From: Gammaproteobacteria bacterium
GTDB taxonomy: Bacteria > Pseudomonadota > Gammaproteobacteria > Eutrophobiales > Eutrophobiaceae
NCBI GenBank assembly: GCA_004356415.1
Contig: SMWN01000005.1
Span: 1-9,725 of the forward strand
Direction: 5' to 3'
Length of the DNA: 9,725 nt
Of this stretch, positions 5,505 through 9,725 are shown piece after piece; positions within the stretch are counted from its first letter, which is position 1; every line of letters begins with the position of its first letter. The notes beneath the pieces are model-generated. The model worked only from the letters and a program-made list of their open reading frames with translations, did not search any database and was not told the origin of the DNA. The position numbers and the translations under genes were made by a program.

Positions 5505-8336
5505 ATGTCTGCATACAAGGATACACTGAATCTACCTAAAACAGATTTTCCTATGAGAGGAAATCTGGCCAATCGCGAACCTGAAATACTGAAAAAATGG
5601 CAGGAGATGGATCTCTATGGTCAGATCAGGAAGCAACAGTCGGGCAAGCAAACGTTCATTCTTCATGATGGCCCACCCTATGCCAATGGTGATATCCATA
5701 TTGGTCACGCAGTTAATAAAATCTTGAAAGATATCATTGTCAAATCACGTGGTTTGAGTGGTTTTGATGCGCCTTATGTCCCGGGATGGGATTGTCATGG
5801 ATTACCCATAGAGATGATGGTGGAGAAAAAAATCGGCAAGGCCGGGCATAAAGTCGATGCACATACCTTCCGTAATGCCTGTCGTGATTATGCGGCTAAA
5901 CAGGTTGAAAAACAGCGTGTTGATTTTCAACGCCTGGGAGTATTGGGAGACTGGCACAAACCTTACCTGACAATGGATTTTAAAAACGAAGCCAATATTA
6001 TTCGTGCCTTTGGGAAGATTGTTGATGCCGGTCATTTACACAAAGGCTCCAAACCTGTGCACTGGTGCATTGATTGTGCTTCGGCACTGGCAGAAGCAGA
6101 AGTCGAATATGAAGACAAGACTTCGCCTGCCATTGACGTGCGTTTTACTTTCGTCGACCAGGAGGCAATCTGGTCATGCACTGATGAAGCAATTCACCAC
6201 AAGGGGCAGGGTGATATATCCACTGTAATCTGGACCACTACTCCGTGGACCTTACCTGCCAATCAGGCTGTTTGTGTGCATCCTGATTTTGAATATGACC
6301 TTATCCAATGCCAGACAGAAAATGGCCCGCAACGTTTATTGTTAGCCAGGGAATTACATGCGTCTGTTTTGCAGCGTTGCGGTGTTGATGAATATCAAAT
6401 CATTGCGTCATTTAATGGTGCATCACTGGAAGGACTCAAACTACGGCATCCATTCTATGATCGTGAAGTACCTGTGATTCTCGGCAAACATGTAACATTA
6501 GAAGCTGGTACAGGTGCCGTACATACCGCACCGGGTCATGGACAGGACGATTATATTGTCGGTCGCCAATATGATTTGCTGGTGGATAATCCCGTCGGGG
6601 GCAATGGTTGTTTTCTACCCGAGACCGAAATCTTTGCCGGTGAATATGTCTTCAAGGCCAATGCACATGTCATCGAAGTCTTAATCGAAAAACAAATGTT
6701 GTTGCACCATGAACAGTTGCAACATAGTTACCCGCATTGCTGGCGCCATAAGACGCCGATTATTTTTCGGGCAACACCACAATGGTTTATCAGTATGGAT
6801 GACAATGGCCTACGACAAAAAGCATTGCAGGAAATTGAAAATGTCGAATGGATGCCCGATTGGGGGCAGCAACGTATCGATGGCATGGTGCGTGATCGTC
6901 CTGACTGGTGTATTTCTCGTCAACGGACCTGGGGTGTGCCTATTACACTATTTGTGCATAAACAAACAGGTGAGTTGCATCCTGAAACTCAGCACTTGAT
7001 CGAGGCAGTCGCAATACGTGTAGAGCAGGGGGGCATTGATGTCTGGTTTGAACTGGATAAGAAAGAATTGCTTGGTAAGGATGCAAACGATTACGAAAAG
7101 GTTACTGACACACTGGATGTCTGGTTTGATTCCGGTGTCACCCATGCCAGTGTGTTGCAAGCGGATGAACGATTAACATTACCAGCAGATTTGTATCTTG
7201 AAGGATCCGACCAGCATCGTGGCTGGTTTCAGTCATCCTTACTGACATCGGTAGCTATGAATGAAGTTGCACCTTATCAAAGTGTCCTTACTCATGGTTT
7301 TACGGTGGATGCACAGGGCAAGAAGATGTCCAAATCCAAAGGCAATGTCGTCTCACCGCAAAAGATTATGAATTCTCTGGGCGCTGATATCTTACGCTTG
7401 TGGGTGGCTGCAACGGACTATCGGACAGAGATGAATGTTTCAGATGAAATATTGAAACGCATGTCAGATGCCTATCGACGACTTCGTAATACTGCGCGTT
7501 ATCTTCTGGCCAATCTTGAAGGTTTCGACCCGGTCAAAGATTGCGTTCAGGAAGATCAGCTATTGGATCTGGATCGATGGATGTTGTCCGAAGCAAAGAA
7601 TTTTCAAAAAACGATTGTTGAAGATTATAATAATTATGATTTCCACCAGATCTACCAGTGTTTGCATCACTATTGTGGTGTAACGCTGAGCAGTTTTTAT
7701 CTTGATATCATTAAGGACAGAATTTATACCACACAAGAAAACAGTCTTGCGAGACGTTCAGCCCAGACTGTAATGTATCATATTGCCGAAGGCTTGGTGC
7801 GCTGGATGGCCCCCATTTTGAGTTTTACTGCCGATGAAATCTGGCAATATATGCCAGGTGATAGAAGCGCATCGGTGTTTCTTGCAGACTGGTATCAGGG
7901 TTTTCCACAGGTATCTTGCCGTAATGATGTTGTCTGGAAGTTGGTCAGTAATGTAGGTGATGATGTGCGTGGTGCTGTGAGTAGAGAGCTGGAAAAGCTG
8001 AGAGCAGATAATCAAATTGGTTCATCGTTAGACGCGGAAGTAGATATATACTGCAACGATGAAATAAAGGAATTGCTGGATAGTTTAGAAGATGAATTAC
8101 GATTTGTTTTTATTACCTCTTATGCCCGTGTTCATCTTGATATCGATAGACCGGGAAATGCAGTAGCAACGTCTATTGAAAATATTTGGATAACCGTGAA
8201 TGCATCGAAACATGCAAAATGTATTCGTTGTTGGCACCATAGAGAGGATGTCGGCAAACATGATAAACATCCGGAGTTATGTGGGCGCTGTGTCGAGAAT
8301 GTCGATGGTGAAGGTGAATCAAGACGTTACGCCTGA
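5505..8336 (+). CDS. ileS: Isoleucyl-tRNA synthetase
   Basis: IleRS joins isoleucine to tRNA-Ile using ATP and hydrolyses mischarged valine. The 943-residue product (938 in E. coli) shows the class I signature PYANGDIHIGH at 58-68 (HIGH at 65-68) and KMSKS at 607-611. The CP1 editing domain has WTTTPWTLPAN from 243 and GTGAVHTAPGHGQDDY at 335-350. Other family motifs are WCISRQRTWGVP and LDVWFDSG before the KMSKS loop. The C-terminal zinc site is complete: C906, C909, C926 and C929, and the protein ends RRYA much as in E. coli. This is the bacterial type of IleRS, not the eukaryote-like mupirocin-resistant form. ATG at 5505 matches the E. coli N-terminus and directly follows an in-frame TAA; the ribosome binding site is poor. 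lspA starts one base after the stop. Confidence 0.98.
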   Translation: MSAYKDTLNLPKTDFPMRGNLANREPEILKKWQEMDLYGQIRKQQSGKQTFILHDGPPYANGDIHIGHAVNKILKDIIVKSRGLSGFDAPYVPGWDCHGLPIEMMVEKKIGKAGHKVDAHTFRNACRDYAAKQVEKQRVDFQRLGVLGDWHKPYLTMDFKNEANIIRAFGKIVDAGHLHKGSKPVHWCIDCASALAEAEVEYEDKTSPAIDVRFTFVDQEAIWSCTDEAIHHKGQGDISTVIWTTTPWTLPANQAVCVHPDFEYDLIQCQTENGPQRLLLARELHASVLQRCGVDEYQIIASFNGASLEGLKLRHPFYDREVPVILGKHVTLEAGTGAVHTAPGHGQDDYIVGRQYDLLVDNPVGGNGCFLPETEIFAGEYVFKANAHVIEVLIEKQMLLHHEQLQHSYPHCWRHKTPIIFRATPQWFISMDDNGLRQKALQEIENVEWMPDWGQQRIDGMVRDRPDWCISRQRTWGVPITLFVHKQTGELHPETQHLIEAVAIRVEQGGIDVWFELDKKELLGKDANDYEKVTDTLDVWFDSGVTHASVLQADERLTLPADLYLEGSDQHRGWFQSSLLTSVAMNEVAPYQSVLTHGFTVDAQGKKMSKSKGNVVSPQKIMNSLGADILRLWVAATDYRTEMNVSDEILKRMSDAYRRLRNTARYLLANLEGFDPVKDCVQEDQLLDLDRWMLSEAKNFQKTIVEDYNNYDFHQIYQCLHHYCGVTLSSFYLDIIKDRIYTTQENSLARRSAQTVMYHIAEGLVRWMAPILSFTADEIWQYMPGDRSASVFLADWYQGFPQVSCRNDVVWKLVSNVGDDVRGAVSRELEKLRADNQIGSSLDAEVDIYCNDEIKELLDSLEDELRFVFITSYARVHLDIDRPGNAVATSIENIWITVNASKHAKCIRCWHHREDVGKHDKHPELCGRCVENVDGEGESRRYA

Positions 8337-8337
8337 G

Positions 8338-8859
8338 ATGATTAATTATTCCCCCGGATTAAAATGGTTATGGATGACTGTCCTGATTGTTTTTCTTGAT
8401 CAGTTGACCAAAGGCCTGGCAAGTCAGTATTTGCAAATGCAAGAACCTGTGATTGTCACACCGGGTTTTAATCTCACACTGATGCATAATACGGGTGCTG
8501 CATTCAGTTTCCTGCGTGAAGCAGGGGGCTGGCAACGGTGGTTCTTTGTCTGTCTGACCATTGCAGTGAGTGTGTTTATTTTGATATGGCTTCATGGTCT
8601 GAAAATCAATCAACGATGGCTAGCATGCGCTTTGGCCCTGGTGCTTGGTGGCGCGATAGGCAATCTCTGGGATCGCCTCACTCTAGGGTATGTTATTGAT
8701 TTCATTGATATTACACTGGGATTTTTACCCTGGAGAATATTTAACCCGTGGCCGGCATTCAATATCGCTGACTCAGCCATCACAATTGGTGCCGTCATGC
8801 TTGTGATTGATGCGATCTGGCTGGGTGAGTCGGGTTCAGAGAATTCTTTGAATGATTGA
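8338..8859 (+). CDS. lspA: Lipoprotein signal peptidase (signal peptidase II)
   Basis: LspA is an inner-membrane aspartyl protease that removes the signal peptide from prolipoproteins after the cysteine is lipidated. The 173-residue product (164 in E. coli) has four hydrophobic spans at about 10-28, 67-86, 96-112 and 144-163. Family motifs are D21, NTGAAFSFL at 51-59, GGAIGNLWDR at 104-113, YVIDFID at 118-124 and FNIADSAI at 141-148. The catalytic pair is inferred as D121 and D145. The stretch between them (TLGFLPWRIFNPWP) makes their spacing 24 residues, longer than the 19 in the P. aeruginosa enzyme. ATG at 8338 follows the ileS TGA by one base, which suggests coupled translation; in-frame starts further upstream at 8305 and 8308 lie inside ileS and would add an atypical extension. 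Confidence 0.96.
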   Translation: MINYSPGLKWLWMTVLIVFLDQLTKGLASQYLQMQEPVIVTPGFNLTLMHNTGAAFSFLREAGGWQRWFFVCLTIAVSVFILIWLHGLKINQRWLACALALVLGGAIGNLWDRLTLGYVIDFIDITLGFLPWRIFNPWPAFNIADSAITIGAVMLVIDAIWLGESGSENSLND

Positions 8860-8884
8860 CACATGTTGCAAAGCAACGTAGCTT
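8856..8884 (+). promoter_or_regulatory. Weak candidate promoter with hairpin before ispH
   Basis: A perfect TTGACA at 8856-8861 overlaps the lspA stop codon; 17 bases downstream, at 8879-8884, is only TAGCTT (3 of 6 to -10). The spacer holds an inverted repeat, ATGTTGC (8863-8869) and GCAACGT (8873-8879) around AAA, with one G-T pair. No T run follows it, so it is not a standard terminator. It may be an operator, an RNA stem or chance. Confidence 0.25.
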
Positions 8885-8914
8885 ACTCTGACCATCACTA
8901 CAGAATTAAATATC

Positions 8915-8918
8915 AGGT
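8915..8918 (+). promoter_or_regulatory. Ribosome binding site of ispH
   Basis: AGGT lies eight bases upstream of the ispH ATG, a fair Shine-Dalgarno match at normal distance. It supports the start at 8927. Confidence 0.6.
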
Positions 8919-8926
8919 AGATATCA

Positions 8927-9725
8927 ATGAAAATAATCATGGCCAATCCCAGAGGTTTTTGTGCAGGTGTAGACCGCGCGATTGAGATTGTCGAAAGGGC
9001 ACTGGAGTTATTTGGTGCGCCCATTTATGTTCGACATGAAGTCGTGCATAACAAATATGTCGTAGATAGTCTGCGAAATAAAGGTGCCGTTTTTGTCGAA
9101 GAACTGGATGAAGTCCCGGATGATGCAACCGTTATTTTTAGTGCACATGGTGTTGCCAAGCTGGTGCGTGAGGAGGCAGCACGTAGAAAATTACGTGTCT
9201 ATGATGCAATTTGTCCTCTGGTGACAAAAGTGCATATGGAAGTAGGCCACTATCAGGATGAGGGCAGGGAGTGTATCTTGATTGGTCACGAGGGGCACCC
9301 GGAAGTCGAAGGGACATTGGGGCAATATCAACCTAAAGACAATGAAGGCGGAATGTATTTGGTTGAATCTGTAGAAAATGTCTGGGATCTGGATGTCAAA
9401 AACTCTGATTATCTGGCCTTTGTCACGCAGACGACTTTATCAATGGATGATACAGCAGAAGTGATCGATGCCTTACGCGAGCGGTTCCCGAATATTGCAG
9501 GACCCAGGAAAGAAGATATTTGCTATGCGACACAGAACAGACAGGACGCAGTCAAAAATCTGAGTGAACATTGTGATCTGATTTTGGTGGTTGGTTCACC
9601 CAACAGTTCCAACTCAACACGGCTGATGGAAATTTCGGAAAAAGTCGGTGTCCCCTCCTATTTAATCGATAATGCCTCCGAAATTAAAAAAGAATGGTTG
9701 GATGACAAGCAATGTATCGGTGTGA
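8927..9725 (+). CDS. ispH: HMBPP reductase (LytB), 5' part, runs off the window
   Basis: IspH performs the last step of the MEP pathway, reducing HMBPP to IPP and DMAPP with an iron-sulfur cluster. The reading frame is open from ATG at 8927 to the window end, giving 266 residues; E. coli IspH has 316. The start MKIIMANPRGFCAGVDRAI is the family signature. The three cluster cysteines are C12, C96 (in DAICPLVTK) and C199 (in KEDICYAT). Active-site residues H41, H74, H124 and E126 (in GHPEVEGT) are present, as is the SPNSSNS substrate-binding motif. A two-residue insertion around 137-142 relative to E. coli explains C199 against C197. lspA precedes it by 67 bases with no fkpB between. Only the C-terminal end is missing from view. 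Confidence 0.97.
   Translation, partial: MKIIMANPRGFCAGVDRAIEIVERALELFGAPIYVRHEVVHNKYVVDSLRNKGAVFVEELDEVPDDATVIFSAHGVAKLVREEAARRKLRVYDAICPLVTKVHMEVGHYQDEGRECILIGHEGHPEVEGTLGQYQPKDNEGGMYLVESVENVWDLDVKNSDYLAFVTQTTLSMDDTAEVIDALRERFPNIAGPRKEDICYATQNRQDAVKNLSEHCDLILVVGSPNSSNSTRLMEISEKVGVPSYLIDNASEIKKEWLDDKQCIGV

Noticed and set aside
8200..8337. Upstream starts for lspA inside ileS
   Set aside because: They would place a 46-residue, non-hydrophobic extension on LspA; the ATG at 8338 fits the family length and follows the ileS stop by one base.

Overview
The window is a stretch of bacterial chromosome made almost entirely of conserved housekeeping genes, packed closely, with moderate GC content (roughly mid-forties per cent by eye). 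Gene content and order match the proteobacterial rpmA-obg-proB and rpsT / murJ-ribF-ileS-lspA-ispH neighbourhoods. Protein motifs (IleS with a C-terminal CxxC...CxxC zinc site ending in RRYA, IspH starting MKIIMANPRGFCAGVD, S20 starting MANI.SAKKR) point to a gammaproteobacterium or a close betaproteobacterial relative. I cannot name the genus from this sequence alone.

Layout. Positions 1-55 hold the last codons of rpmA (ribosomal protein L27). An intrinsic terminator at 115-138 follows, then obg (162-1196) and proB (1189-2313), which overlap by 8 bases. A near-perfect palindrome at 2318-2349 acts as a two-way terminator between proB and the convergent rpsT (2632-2372, minus strand). rpsT starts at TTG and has a clear TTGACA promoter. 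On the other side of a 202-base divergent region starts a long plus-strand cluster: murJ (TTG start, 2835-4394), ribF (4404-5393), ileS (5505-8336), lspA (8338-8859) and the 5' part of ispH (8927 to the window end). ribF follows murJ by 9 bases and lspA follows ileS by 1 base. The only internal gaps are ribF-ileS (111 bases, with a possible promoter and three tandem 13-base repeats) and lspA-ispH (67 bases, where many relatives carry fkpB).

How the genes fit together. rpmA, obg and rpsT serve ribosome structure and assembly. proB makes the first intermediate of proline synthesis. murJ exports lipid II for peptidoglycan, ribF makes FMN and FAD, ileS charges tRNA-Ile, lspA matures lipoproteins and ispH makes the isoprenoid precursors from which the undecaprenyl carrier of lipid II is ultimately built. 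These links are metabolic, not evidence of a dedicated joint system.

I found no mobile element, CRISPR array, tRNA, phage gene or novel multi-gene system. No gene-free stretch exceeds about 200 bases. The points worth a second look are small: the ribF-ileS tandem repeats, the absent fkpB, the terminator just before obg, the pair of divergent TTG-start genes and a short Obg C-terminus.
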